From: Winogradskyella eximia
GTDB taxonomy: Bacteria > Bacteroidota > Bacteroidia > Flavobacteriales > Flavobacteriaceae
Assembly: GCF_003386165.1 (NCBI RefSeq)
Contig: NZ_QRDV01000002.1
Coordinates: 248,001-312,000, forward strand
DNA length: 64,000 nt
Direction: 5' to 3'
The notes under the pieces were generated by a model. That model was not told the DNA's origin and ran no database searches. It was given only the letters and a program-made list of their open reading frames with translations. The position numbers were made by a program, and so were the translations under genes. Positions 17,079 through 25,796 of this stretch are shown piece by piece (positions within the stretch are counted from its first letter, which is position 1; the number at the start of each line of letters is the position of its first letter).

Positions 17079-18224
17079 TTACGGTTTTAGTGAGATTCTT
17101 TCATTATTCAGCATTACGAAATCGATTTCGTTACCTAAATTTAACACGGAATTTTCTGTCATTTGCAAAATACGACCATTCGCATTTATTTCTTTATGGC
17201 CAAACTTTGAATTTGATTTAGAAATTTCAGAAATTTTAGGTGTAAATTGTATTTCACCATCAATCAAAACTTCATCGTACTGAATAGCAATATCCACTAA
17301 ATTACTATCCGATTCATTTAGCTTTGCATTCCTTATAATTATATCATAAAAACACTTTTCGTTTTCAGGAATATCAAAATAAGCTTTATAATTCACTTCA
17401 GTTACACCTTTACTAATTGAATCGAGACCTTTTAAAATAGCAATAAACATTAAACGCCTTACTTCTTCCCTATCATAGTCATTAGCAAAATGACCAGCTT
17501 CATATAATAACGTTGGTACTCCAAAATTCTGAAAGGTATCACCAACACAATTCAGATTAAACCCATCATCATATCGACCTATATTATTAGGAATTTCATT
17601 CTGTAACATTGCATTTAATTCTCCAATAATGGCCATTGCCACTTTTCTATTGGGAGTTAGTAATCGCTCTTTGTCTTGAGCAGGTGACAAAAACGACAGT
17701 GTCGCCACATTATTAGTTTCTCCGGCACTAAAAATAGTTCGCTGCCCGTGAAGATTAAAACAAAAATCAGGTTTAAAATTATTATACACTTCTCTTAACA
17801 CCTTACTTTCTGGTTGAGATAAATCTTGCGCATCCCTATTTAAGTCTATAAGGTTAGCATTTATACGTGTATATCTTTCCGCTCCATCAGGATTTAATAT
17901 AGGAATAACTACCAAAGTGCATTTATTAAGAATGTGCTCTGTGATCTTACTACCGTTTTTAAATAAATTAAAACAATCAAAAAGAGCTTTTGTCGATGTA
18001 GATTCGTTACCATGCATTTGAGACCATAGTAATATTTTGATTGGACCATTACCAAATTTTAAACTATAAATTGGTCGCTCTTCTACCGATATTCCGATCC
18101 TGGAAATTATAGATTCAGGAAATTTATTGAAGCATTTTTCAATGTGAGAATTGGTGATATAACGACCAAGTAATTCGGGTGTTTTTACTGATGCAAATAC
18201 AGCATTCAAAAGCTCTAAATTCAT
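17079..18224 (-). CDS. M14 family zinc carboxypeptidase-like protein
   Basis: A 381-residue M14-type metallopeptidase. Zinc ligands are His71 and Glu74 in QMHGNES and His159 in FNLHGQR; a catalytic glutamate is present in LLYEAGHF. NPDGAERYTR and DLNRDAQ are the substrate-binding region of the family. No signal peptide is visible, so it is predicted to be cytoplasmic, unlike secreted digestive carboxypeptidases; cytoplasmic relatives process peptidoglycan-derived or gamma-linked peptides, so substrate assignment is open. It is transcribed divergently from an XRE-type regulator across a region rich in palindromes that very likely controls both genes. Confidence 0.85.
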   Translation of the reverse strand: MNLELLNAVFASVKTPELLGRYITNSHIEKCFNKFPESIISRIGISVEERPIYSLKFGNGPIKILLWSQMHGNESTSTKALFDCFNLFKNGSKITEHILNKCTLVVIPILNPDGAERYTRINANLIDLNRDAQDLSQPESKVLREVYNNFKPDFCFNLHGQRTIFSAGETNNVATLSFLSPAQDKERLLTPNRKVAMAIIGELNAMLQNEIPNNIGRYDDGFNLNCVGDTFQNFGVPTLLYEAGHFANDYDREEVRRLMFIAILKGLDSISKGVTEVNYKAYFDIPENEKCFYDIIIRNAKLNESDSNLVDIAIQYDEVLIDGEIQFTPKISEISKSNSKFGHKEINANGRILQMTENSVLNLGNEIDFVMLNNERISLKP

Positions 18225-18239
18225 ATTATAATTTTGATG

Positions 18240-18251
18240 TTACAAATGTAA
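18240..18251 (-). promoter_or_regulatory. Operator plus -7 element for the M14 gene
   Basis: Minus-strand TTACATTTGTAA, arms TTACA/TGTAA, 15 bp from the M14 start codon. The core TACATTTG fits TAnnTTTG, so repressor binding would block the promoter. Confidence 0.55.
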
Positions 18252-18485
18252 TCATTTGATTTTTTACAATTGTAAACAACTGTATTTTGCAAATATGTTA
18301 CAATAGTAAACAAATAGCATTCTCCAACCTAAGCTAATCAGTATTATTAAGTCTAGAAAAATACCACAAATTAATTTAAGCTCATAAAATATTATTTATC
18401 AGCTAATTAAGCCAATTAACCAAACTAAAAGTTTAATGAATACGAGTCATATATAAAATATGTAACACCTATATCAATACTATTT

Positions 18486-18499
18486 GTTACATTTGTAAC
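18486..18499 (+). promoter_or_regulatory. Operator plus -7 element for the XRE-type regulator
   Basis: GTTACATTTGTAAC with perfect 6-bp arms; the -7 match TACATTTG is at 18488-18495. The start codon lies 27 bp downstream, at 18527. Confidence 0.6.
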
Positions 18500-18526
18500 G
18501 TTATATATTTAAACTCATAGTTTACA

Positions 18527-18913
18527 ATGATAAACTCCCCTGAATTTACAGAAAGACTACAAAAAGTGATAGACTTTTACAGCGAAACAGCTTCTAGTTT
18601 TGCTGAAAAAATTGGTGTACAGCGCTCTAGTATTTCTCATATTTTATCTGGCAGAAATAAGCCAAGTTTAGACTTTGTAATGAAGGTACTTCACTCCTAT
18701 CCTGAAGTAGAATTATATTGGCTAATGAATGGCAAAGGGGATTTCCCAAACACATCTAAAATATCAGAAGCTCCAGTTTCTATTCCATCCAAGTCAATTT
18801 CCAAACCACAAACTTCCATTCCAAAAACAGACTCCATTCCTAGTTCTGATTCTGAAATTGAAAAAATTGTTATTTTTTATAAAGACGGCACTTTTAAGAG
18901 TTACCATCCGTAA
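18527..18913 (+). CDS. XRE/Cro-type helix-turn-helix regulator
   Basis: A 128-residue protein with an N-terminal lambda-repressor-like HTH (residues ~8-65: SFAEKIGVQRSSISHILSGR, then PSLDFVMKVLHSYPEVELYWL). A Ser/Pro/Lys-rich flexible linker (about 75-108) joins it to a short C-terminal strand (KIVIFYKDGTFKSY). This layout recurs in flavobacterial regulators of unknown target. The start codon itself lies in a palindrome of the same family as the upstream sites, suggesting autoregulation at both transcription and translation initiation (inference). Confidence 0.85.
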   Translation: MINSPEFTERLQKVIDFYSETASSFAEKIGVQRSSISHILSGRNKPSLDFVMKVLHSYPEVELYWLMNGKGDFPNTSKISEAPVSIPSKSISKPQTSIPKTDSIPSSDSEIEKIVIFYKDGTFKSYHP

Positions 18914-18932
18914 TTTTTATTAGGCTATTTAT

Positions 18933-18940
18933 TATCTTTG
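18933..18940 (+). promoter_or_regulatory. Candidate -7 element TATCTTTG for the lipoprotein-terC pair
   Basis: Exact TAnnTTTG match only 13 bp before the lipoprotein start codon, implying a very short leader. Confidence 0.4.
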
Positions 18941-18953
18941 TAAAAAGATTAAA

Positions 18954-19340
18954 ATGAAAGTCTTATCCGTACTACTACTATTAATATTATTAACAAGCTG
19001 CTATTCTATTGAAAGAGAATGTTCAGATTTTAAAACGGGTACGTTTGAGTTCTCTTATACTATTGATGGTGTTGAGCAAACGAGTAAATTTAAAAGAACA
19101 GAAAACTACAATATAGATTATCATAATGGTATTGCAGATTCTTCTTCAGTGCGCTGGATTAATGATTGCGAATTCATACTGAAAAAGCTACATCCTACAA
19201 GTAATTCAGAGAAGGATGCTATTCATATGAAAATCCTATCCACCTCAGAAAACTCTTATACTTTTGAATATAAACTTGCTGCAAAAAGACCAAACAAACC
19301 TTTAAATGTTGAAAAAGGTGTGGCAACTAAAATAAATTAG
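18954..19340 (+). CDS. Small lipoprotein of unknown function
   Basis: A 128-residue protein with a lipoprotein signal (MKVLSVLLLLILLTSC, acylated Cys16) and a conserved-looking soluble part beginning ERECSDFKTGTFEF and containing SSVRWINDCEF and IHMKILSTS. I recognise this as a recurrent flavobacterial lipoprotein; relatives carry the name DNA topoisomerase IV in some records, which the sequence does not support since there is no nuclease, ATPase or TOPRIM motif. The gene ends 4 bp before terC, so the two are co-transcribed and may share a membrane or metal-stress function. Confidence 0.75.
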   Translation: MKVLSVLLLLILLTSCYSIERECSDFKTGTFEFSYTIDGVEQTSKFKRTENYNIDYHNGIADSSSVRWINDCEFILKKLHPTSNSEKDAIHMKILSTSENSYTFEYKLAAKRPNKPLNVEKGVATKIN

Positions 19341-19344
19341 CCTT

Positions 19345-20136
19345 ATGCTAGATTTTCTGCTGACTTCCGATGCTATTATGGCATTATTAACCTTAACGTT
19401 TTTAGAGATTATACTTGGCATAGATAATATTGTATTTATTTCTATTGCTGCAAATAAATTACCAGAACACCAAAGAGGTAAAGCGACTAATGTCGGGTTG
19501 CTTCTTGCTATGGTTCAGCGTATAATCTTATTATTCTTTGTGTCTTTTTTAGTTGGGCTTAGTGAACCTTTCTATTCTATTAAAACGAGTTGGTTATCGG
19601 TTGGTATTAGTTGGCAAGCAATAATATTATTTGCTGGTGGCTTGTTTTTAATTTACAAAAGCACTTCTGAAATTAGAGAAAAAGTAGAAAACCCTTCTCA
19701 TGATGAAGACCAAGTAAAATCGAAACCAATTAAATCATTAAGTAATGCCGTTGTGCAAATAATGGTCATTGATTTTATTTTTTCAATAGACTCAATACTT
19801 ACAGCTGTAGGTATGACTAATGGCTTACATCCAAATCATAATTACACGCTTATCCTAATGATTATTGCTGTAATAATATCAATTGGTATAATGATAGGCT
19901 TCGCAAATCCAATTAGAAAATTTATTGACACTCATCCAAGTGTTCAAATTTTAGGATTAGCCTTTTTAATTCTTATAGGCTTTATGCTTATCACAGAAGC
20001 TGCACATTTATCTGAAACGGAACTATTCGGTAAAACCGTTGGAGCGATTCCTAAAGGCTACTTATATTTTGCTATTGCCTTTTCGATTTTTGTCGAATTT
20101 ATTAATTTCAAAACCGTTAAAAATAAAAAATCATAG
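19345..20136 (+). CDS. TerC family integral membrane protein
   Basis: A 263-residue polytopic membrane protein with about seven hydrophobic helices. TerC signatures are FLEIILGIDNIVFIS in the first helix and VQIMVIDFIFSIDSILTAVG in the central one; the acidic residues inside these helices are conserved and probably coordinate a metal. The family is linked to tellurite resistance and more recently to manganese export and metal loading of secreted proteins. No ter-operon partners are present, so a general metal-homeostasis role is more likely than tellurite resistance. Confidence 0.9.
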   Translation: MLDFLLTSDAIMALLTLTFLEIILGIDNIVFISIAANKLPEHQRGKATNVGLLLAMVQRIILLFFVSFLVGLSEPFYSIKTSWLSVGISWQAIILFAGGLFLIYKSTSEIREKVENPSHDEDQVKSKPIKSLSNAVVQIMVIDFIFSIDSILTAVGMTNGLHPNHNYTLILMIIAVIISIGIMIGFANPIRKFIDTHPSVQILGLAFLILIGFMLITEAAHLSETELFGKTVGAIPKGYLYFAIAFSIFVEFINFKTVKNKKS

Positions 20137-20286
20137 ATTCTCTAGTATTATAGCTATAGAACGTTGTTTTTATTCCGCTTAACTAAATTTACACCACTTA
20201 TTTGGATATGCCAATTTGGAATCACTATATTTCGACGAAATTAACATGTTTTTAAAACAGACCCAAATCTATAAAACACTAAGTTA

Positions 20287-21696
20287 ATGCTATTTAACTC
20301 ACTAGAATACCTCATTTTTTTACCTGTAGTCTTTATTATCTATTGGTTGCTTAAGAATAGCTACAAAAAGCAGAATATCTTATTGCTTATATCTAGCTAC
20401 ATATTCTATGGCTGGTGGGATTATAGATTTTTGTCACTAATTATATTTAGTTCTTTTTTAGATTACTTTGTTGGACAAAAGATTGAAGATGCCATAGGAG
20501 ATAAAAACAAAAAACACTGGTTACTAGTTAGTCTTTTTTCTAATTTAGGATTACTAGGTGTTTTTAAATATTACAACTTTTTCGCCGATTCGTTTGCGAG
20601 CACAATGTCTAACATAGGCTGGGAAGTTAACGATTTAACGTTAAATATAATCCTACCTGTTGGTATCAGCTTTTATACTTTTCAAACACTAAGCTATAGT
20701 ATAGATATATATCGCAATCAAATAAAGGCAAGCAGAGATATTGTTGGCTTTTTTACTTTTGTTAGTTTATTTCCTCAACTAGTTGCTGGTCCAATTGAGA
20801 GAGCCTCTAACTTAATACCACAAATAGAAAGAAAGCGTAATCTTAATATTACACTAATAAAGACTGGTATTTTTCAAATTTTTATTGGCTTATTTAGAAA
20901 AGTTGCTATTGCAGACAATTTAGGGATTTATGTAGATTCTGTTTATAGTAATTACGAAATACACAACAGCTCCACATTATTGGTTGCTACTATTTTCTAT
21001 GCTTTTCAAATTTATTTTGATTTTTCTGGCTACTCAGATATTGCTATTGGTAGCGCAAAGCTTTTTGGATTTAAATTTAATAGAAATTTTAATTTTCCAT
21101 ATTTCTCAAGAACACTTACTGAATTTTGGAGAAGATGGCACATGTCGCTCTCATTTTGGTTAAGAGATTACTTATACATTTCTTTAGGTGGAAATAGAAA
21201 AGGCATTATTATTACATACAGAAATTTACTATTAACAATGCTAATTGGTGGCTTATGGCATGGTAGTTCTTGGAATTTTGTAATTTGGGGAGGCATTCAT
21301 GGCCTTTTCTTGAGTTTAGAAAAATATACATTTTCAGCACTAAATATAAAAACATTTAATGCTTTTGGCTACATCTATACTTTTGTTGTTGTCCTTGTTG
21401 CCTGGATATTCTTTAGAGCACCAGATTTTCATTCAGCATCAACAATAATAACTGAAATATTTAGCTTTGATTATGGCCCTCTTTTTATTGGTAATATTAA
21501 TGCCTTTGTAAATGCTGTTTTATTACTTTTAATAGGTTTTTTAATTGATTTAAAAATATTTAGATCAGATGTTTCTTTAGAAGAGTATGGCACACGCTTC
21601 AGTTCGGTTAAACTTTCAATTATTGTATCAATTATAATATTAATGCTTTGTCTGTTCTATTCTACAGCTGAGAACTTTATTTATTTTCAATTTTAG
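20287..21696 (+). CDS. MBOAT family O-acyltransferase, AlgI-like
   Basis: A 469-residue membrane-bound O-acyltransferase with about ten hydrophobic segments, relaying acyl (usually acetyl) groups across the inner membrane to a periplasmic acceptor glycan. Family motifs include PVGISFYTFQTLSYSIDIYR, FWRRWHMSLSFWLRDYLYI and GGLWHGSSWNF, the last containing the catalytic histidine. The gene downstream (4 bp gap) encodes an SGNH-like protein, the usual periplasmic partner that completes transfer. The acceptor polysaccharide is unknown; the locus at 1-13.5 kb is one possibility but is separated by unrelated genes. Confidence 0.9.
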   Translation: MLFNSLEYLIFLPVVFIIYWLLKNSYKKQNILLLISSYIFYGWWDYRFLSLIIFSSFLDYFVGQKIEDAIGDKNKKHWLLVSLFSNLGLLGVFKYYNFFADSFASTMSNIGWEVNDLTLNIILPVGISFYTFQTLSYSIDIYRNQIKASRDIVGFFTFVSLFPQLVAGPIERASNLIPQIERKRNLNITLIKTGIFQIFIGLFRKVAIADNLGIYVDSVYSNYEIHNSSTLLVATIFYAFQIYFDFSGYSDIAIGSAKLFGFKFNRNFNFPYFSRTLTEFWRRWHMSLSFWLRDYLYISLGGNRKGIIITYRNLLLTMLIGGLWHGSSWNFVIWGGIHGLFLSLEKYTFSALNIKTFNAFGYIYTFVVVLVAWIFFRAPDFHSASTIITEIFSFDYGPLFIGNINAFVNAVLLLLIGFLIDLKIFRSDVSLEEYGTRFSSVKLSIIVSIIILMLCLFYSTAENFIYFQF

Positions 21697-21699
21697 ATT

Positions 21700-22644
21700 A
21701 TGAATTCAGAAATAATTAAAAAGCTTTTAAAAATCGTCGTCTTAACACTATTAATTAGTTATGGACTAGATAAGCTAGTTTTCTTTGGTTTAAACAAAAT
21801 TAGTGATAAAGTAATGACAGGTCAAGCTATTGGCAAGCTCAATCATTTTTTATCATTAAAGGATAATACTGACTTTTTAGTGTTTGGAAATTCTAGAGCT
21901 AACAGACATATTGATGTTGAATTGTTTAGTGATAATGGATTCAATATGGGAATTGATGGTGTAGGGATTGCTTATAATAGTACACTCATTAACACTTTAA
22001 ATGAAGAGAAAAAGCAACTTATACTAGTACATATTGACACTAAAAATTTCATTGATGCAAATTATGACGGATCTGATATTAGAGGTTTAAAAACCAAATA
22101 CCAGAGAGATGATAAAATCACTGATGCCTTAAATGAATCTGGTGAGCTATCTCAATTACAACGCGTTTTTTATAGCATGAATTACAATGGAAATGCCATA
22201 GGTATTTTAAAAAATTATTTTAAACCTAGTTATGATTACAAAACTCATAATGGCTACGATCCACTTATCGTAAATTCAGATCAGGAAACAATGAGAGACT
22301 TAGTATTGTCCAAAGACAATCAAAATGATGAATGCGTGGATAATCCTAAAATTAATCCTTTAGCTTTAAGATATTTAAAATCCATTAAAACGTTTACAGA
22401 AAAATCACCGAATAAAACCTTTTTGTTTGTAACCTCACCTATGTACAATGACACTTGCAGTACAGACAATAAAAAGCTTGGAGAAATAATGCAAGATTTA
22501 GGCTTAACCTATTGGGATTTCACAAATCTATATAAAGACAATAAAGACAATTCCTATTGGAAAGACAAAACTCATATGTCTAAAACTGGAGCAGAAGCTT
22601 TTTCTATATTTTTATTAGATAAATATAAATCCAATAAAATTTAA
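21700..22644 (+). CDS. SGNH-like membrane-anchored partner of the MBOAT acyltransferase
   Basis: A 314-residue protein with one N-terminal hydrophobic segment (about residues 10-30) and a periplasmic domain. FGNSRANRHID near residue 65 resembles SGNH block I (with Asn before the putative nucleophile Ser), and WKDKTHMSKTGAEAFS near the C-terminus supplies the Asp and His of block V. These match DltD/AlgX/AlgJ-type proteins that take the acyl group from an MBOAT protein. It starts 4 bp after the MBOAT stop, supporting a two-protein O-acylation system. Its 3' end overlaps that of parC by 4 bp. Confidence 0.65.
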   Translation: MNSEIIKKLLKIVVLTLLISYGLDKLVFFGLNKISDKVMTGQAIGKLNHFLSLKDNTDFLVFGNSRANRHIDVELFSDNGFNMGIDGVGIAYNSTLINTLNEEKKQLILVHIDTKNFIDANYDGSDIRGLKTKYQRDDKITDALNESGELSQLQRVFYSMNYNGNAIGILKNYFKPSYDYKTHNGYDPLIVNSDQETMRDLVLSKDNQNDECVDNPKINPLALRYLKSIKTFTEKSPNKTFLFVTSPMYNDTCSTDNKKLGEIMQDLGLTYWDFTNLYKDNKDNSYWKDKTHMSKTGAEAFSIFLLDKYKSNKI

Positions 22645-25322
22645 AATAGCGTCACCTGCCCTTTATCATCAATATCTAAATCCTGATCATCAACATCATC
22701 TTTTTTAACTATTGTCTTTGGCTCAGATTCATTTTTAATGTTTTCAGAACTAGTTTCCGAAGTGTTAATGGTTTCCTCATCAACAACTTCTAACTCATCT
22801 GCATGCACTTCTTCTGGTTCTTCATAAGGCAATGGGTCCAATAAATTAATTTGATTTATCTTATCCTTAGTCAACTGATTACCAAGAGCATTAATTCCTT
22901 TCACTGAAATAAATTCTTCAAGATTAACTTCTAGATTTGGCTTGCGCTCTTTACTACGTTCTTTGGTAAATTCTACATCTGCCACAGGTCTCCAATCCGT
23001 AGAAACAATCTCCAATTGTGAATCTGCATGATCAGAAATAAAAGACTCCTCTTTCCCTTCTTGCTCTATTAAAAAACGCTTAACATAATATCGTTCTTTT
23101 TCACCATCATAATATATAGCAGAAATTGGTTTTTTAGGAATCCATTTTTCCAAAACAATCATATCACTATCAAAATGAGTCGATAATTCTGGGATGATGC
23201 ATTTAACCATTCCAGATTGATTTATTATAAGCAATCTATCCTCTCCTCTAAATTCTCCAATCAACTCTCCTCTTTCATCAACATTTAATCGCTGAACCGT
23301 ATCATCGAACCAAATTTTACGTGGCTTAAGAGTAGATACACCTCTTTCTTTTAATTCAACACGTTTAATAGCATGTTTTGTTACGCGATTACCTTTAGAT
23401 GCTCTTCCTTTAATTAGCACATCTGCAAAATCTAAATCCCATTTCAATTTCTTAATTCCACCTACTTGACGTAACAAAATAGTAACTACTTCAGCTTCTC
23501 CATTTGGATTAGCAGAAAAATACCAAAGCGCAGAACCTTTACTTCCATTAGTTAAATCATATTCACGATCTCTGGTTATACTAGTTACTGCAAATCGTTT
23601 TACGTAAGACGGTCCGCCTTTACCATCGCGATAAATCATATTGTAGACTGTACGTTTGTCTTTTTTCTTAAAGACAGCTACATGGATGATATTCTTACCA
23701 ATAAAAGTTTTAGAATCTACCTTTGTCACCATCATAACGCCATCGTTGGTAAACACAATAATATCATCGATATCACTACAATCACAAACATATTCGTCTC
23801 GTTTTAACGCAGTGCCAATGAAACCTTCTTCTCTATTAACATAAAGCTTTGTATTTCGAATGACAACCTTAGTAGCATCAACATCCTCAAAGACTCTTAT
23901 TTCGGTCTTACGCTCTTTTCCTTCACCATATTCTTTTTTCAATCTTTCAAAATATGCTATAGCATAATCGATTAGATTAGCTAAGTGATGTTTTACTTCA
24001 GCGATTTGATCTTCTAAAGCATCAATCTTTTGCTGTGCTTTATCGATATCAAATTTAGAAATACGCTTAATTCTAATTTCTGTTAAACGTGTAATATCTT
24101 CAACTGTAATAGCACGTTTTAAATGTTTAATATGCGGTTGAAGTCCTTTATCTATAGCGCTAATAACTCCATCCCAAGTTTCCTCTTCCTCAATATCACG
24201 ATAGATTCTTTTTTCAATAAAAATACGCTCTAATGACGCAAAATGCCATTGCTCTTGAAACTCACCAAGCCTTATTTCTAATTCACTCTTAAGAAGTTGA
24301 ACTGTATTATCAGTTGAGCGACGCAACATTTCAGTAACACCTACAAAATACGGCTTGTTATCTTCAATAACACAACCCAATGGAGAAATTGACGTTTCAC
24401 AACTCGTAAAAGCATACAATGCATCTATTGTCTTATCTGGCGACAAACCAGAAGGTAAATGAATTAAGATTTCTACTTCTGCAGCTGTATTATCTTCAAT
24501 TTTCTTAATCTTAATTTTACCTTTATCATTCGCTTTAAGAATAGAATCTATAAGCGAAGATGTTGTAGTACCAAAAGGAATCTCTGTAATGACGAGAGTA
24601 TTCTTATCTCGCTGAGAAATTTGTGCTCTAACTCTAACTTTTCCACCTCTTAAACCATCATTATAGTTTGTGAAATCTGCAATTCCGGCAGTGGGAAAAT
24701 CTGGTAAAATAGTGAATCGTTTGCCTTTAAGATGTTTTACAGATGCATCAATAAGTTCTATAAAATTATGAGGCAATATTTTTGTAGATAAACCTACTGC
24801 AATACCTTCTCCTCCTTGTGCAAGAAGCAAAGGAAACATTACTGGTAAATTTATTGGTTCTTTACGTCTACCATCATAAGATGCTTGCCATTCTGTAATC
24901 TTAGGATTATAAACAACATCTAAAGCAAACTTAGATAAACGAGCTTCAATGTAACGAGATGCTGCTGCCCTATCACCTGTTAATATGTTTCCCCAGTTCC
25001 CTTGAGTATCAATTAACAAATCTTTCTGTCCAATTTGCACCATGGCATCTGCAATACTTGCGTCACCATGCGGATGATATTGCATGGTATGACCAACAAT
25101 GTTTGCTACCTTATTGTAACGTCCATCATCTAAATCTTTCATAGAATGCATTATACGACGCTGCACTGGTTTAAAACCGTCTTCAATAGCAGGTACAGCA
25201 CGCTCTAAGATTACATAAGATGCATAATCTAGAAACCACTCTTTGTACATTCCGGTAACCTTTGTAATCGTTTCTTGGCTACCATTATCTTCATTTAACA
25301 ACTCTTCATGTTCTTCTGACAT
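22641..25322 (-). CDS. parC: DNA topoisomerase IV subunit A
   Basis: Catalytic subunit of a type IIA topoisomerase that decatenates daughter chromosomes. 893 residues. The winged-helix active site has Tyr124 in AAASRYIEARLS, preceded by QYHPHGDASIADAMV (quinolone-resistance-determining region). The long C-terminal half forms the beta-pinwheel wrapping domain and ends in an acidic Glu/Asp-rich tail (about residues 830-893). No GyrA box is evident, and with its ParE partner just upstream it is assigned to topo IV. The start codon directly abuts the preceding gene's stop (TAGATG), implying coupled translation. Confidence 0.92.
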   Translation of the reverse strand: MSEEHEELLNEDNGSQETITKVTGMYKEWFLDYASYVILERAVPAIEDGFKPVQRRIMHSMKDLDDGRYNKVANIVGHTMQYHPHGDASIADAMVQIGQKDLLIDTQGNWGNILTGDRAAASRYIEARLSKFALDVVYNPKITEWQASYDGRRKEPINLPVMFPLLLAQGGEGIAVGLSTKILPHNFIELIDASVKHLKGKRFTILPDFPTAGIADFTNYNDGLRGGKVRVRAQISQRDKNTLVITEIPFGTTTSSLIDSILKANDKGKIKIKKIEDNTAAEVEILIHLPSGLSPDKTIDALYAFTSCETSISPLGCVIEDNKPYFVGVTEMLRRSTDNTVQLLKSELEIRLGEFQEQWHFASLERIFIEKRIYRDIEEEETWDGVISAIDKGLQPHIKHLKRAITVEDITRLTEIRIKRISKFDIDKAQQKIDALEDQIAEVKHHLANLIDYAIAYFERLKKEYGEGKERKTEIRVFEDVDATKVVIRNTKLYVNREEGFIGTALKRDEYVCDCSDIDDIIVFTNDGVMMVTKVDSKTFIGKNIIHVAVFKKKDKRTVYNMIYRDGKGGPSYVKRFAVTSITRDREYDLTNGSKGSALWYFSANPNGEAEVVTILLRQVGGIKKLKWDLDFADVLIKGRASKGNRVTKHAIKRVELKERGVSTLKPRKIWFDDTVQRLNVDERGELIGEFRGEDRLLIINQSGMVKCIIPELSTHFDSDMIVLEKWIPKKPISAIYYDGEKERYYVKRFLIEQEGKEESFISDHADSQLEIVSTDWRPVADVEFTKERSKERKPNLEVNLEEFISVKGINALGNQLTKDKINQINLLDPLPYEEPEEVHADELEVVDEETINTSETSSENIKNESEPKTIVKKDDVDDQDLDIDDKGQVTLF

Positions 25323-25796
25323 CTATCCTTCTTTATGCTTTATGTTTTGTTTTAAAATTTTGCGTAATGATTGTTTTACGTACTTCAATTTTTTTCGTTT
25401 TAAAAGTGTAATATTAAAACGTTCTTTAATAAACGAACCATCACTGTTTTCTATCGCAACCACCAAAACCCTATAAAACAAATAATTATGAATTTTAAAA
25501 CCCATTAATTTGTGCTTAGAAATTTCTACTTTGTTTTCTCTGTAGTTAATAAAATCCGTTAAGATTAATCCACTATTAGTAATCACAATTTTAGAGCCAT
25601 CACTATCATATTCAAAATACCTAGCTAAGAAATGAACAATAATAACTGCTAAAATCAAACCCACTAAAACAAACAACGAACTCCCTTCAAATAAGTTAAT
25701 AGAGTTAAAAACGGTAGCTAACAAACCTGCAGCAACTACCAATACAAAATAGATTGAAATTATGGTGTTTTTTACGTTTCGATTATCTGTTCTCAT
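25323..25796 (-). CDS. Two-helix membrane protein between parE and parC
   Basis: A 157-residue protein I cannot assign to a named family. It has two hydrophobic helices (about residues 12-31 and 38-58), then a cytoplasmic basic domain containing [20 protein letters not shown] and ending [19 protein letters not shown]. The layout resembles PH-like small membrane proteins, but no motif settles this. Its ATG overlaps the parE stop (ATGA) and its stop abuts the parC start, so all three are translated from one message. Being sandwiched between the two topoisomerase subunits is the main hint about its role. Confidence 0.75.
   Translation of the reverse strand: MRTDNRNVKNTIISIYFVLVVAAGLLATVFNSINLFEGSSLFVLVGLILAVIIVHFLARYFEYDSDGSKIVITNSGLILTDFINYRENKVEISKHKLMGFKIHNYLFYRVLVVAIENSDGSFIKERFNITLLKRKKLKYVKQSLRKILKQNIKHKEG

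Larger units (their letters stand above)
18225..18526. promoter_or_regulatory. Divergent control region with an array of palindromic operators
   Basis: A 302-bp non-coding interval between the M14 gene and the XRE-type regulator. It holds at least five related dyads: 18240-18251 (TTACAAATGTAA), 18263-18276 (TTTACAATTGTAAA, perfect), 18298-18309 (TTACAATAGTAA), 18486-18499 (GTTACATTTGTAAC, perfect arms) and 18519-18536 (AGTTTA-N6-TAAACT, spanning the regulator's start codon), plus a half-site TGTAAC at 18461. The same 13-mer, TTACATTTGTAAC, occurs once in each direction next to each gene and contains TACATTTG, a -7 match. Autoregulation by the adjacent HTH protein is inferred. Confidence 0.7.

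Noticed and set aside
18729..18923. Second plus-strand frame inside the XRE-type regulator
   Set aside because: Wholly within the regulator gene in another frame; Ser/Pro/Lys-rich linker DNA yields it by chance.
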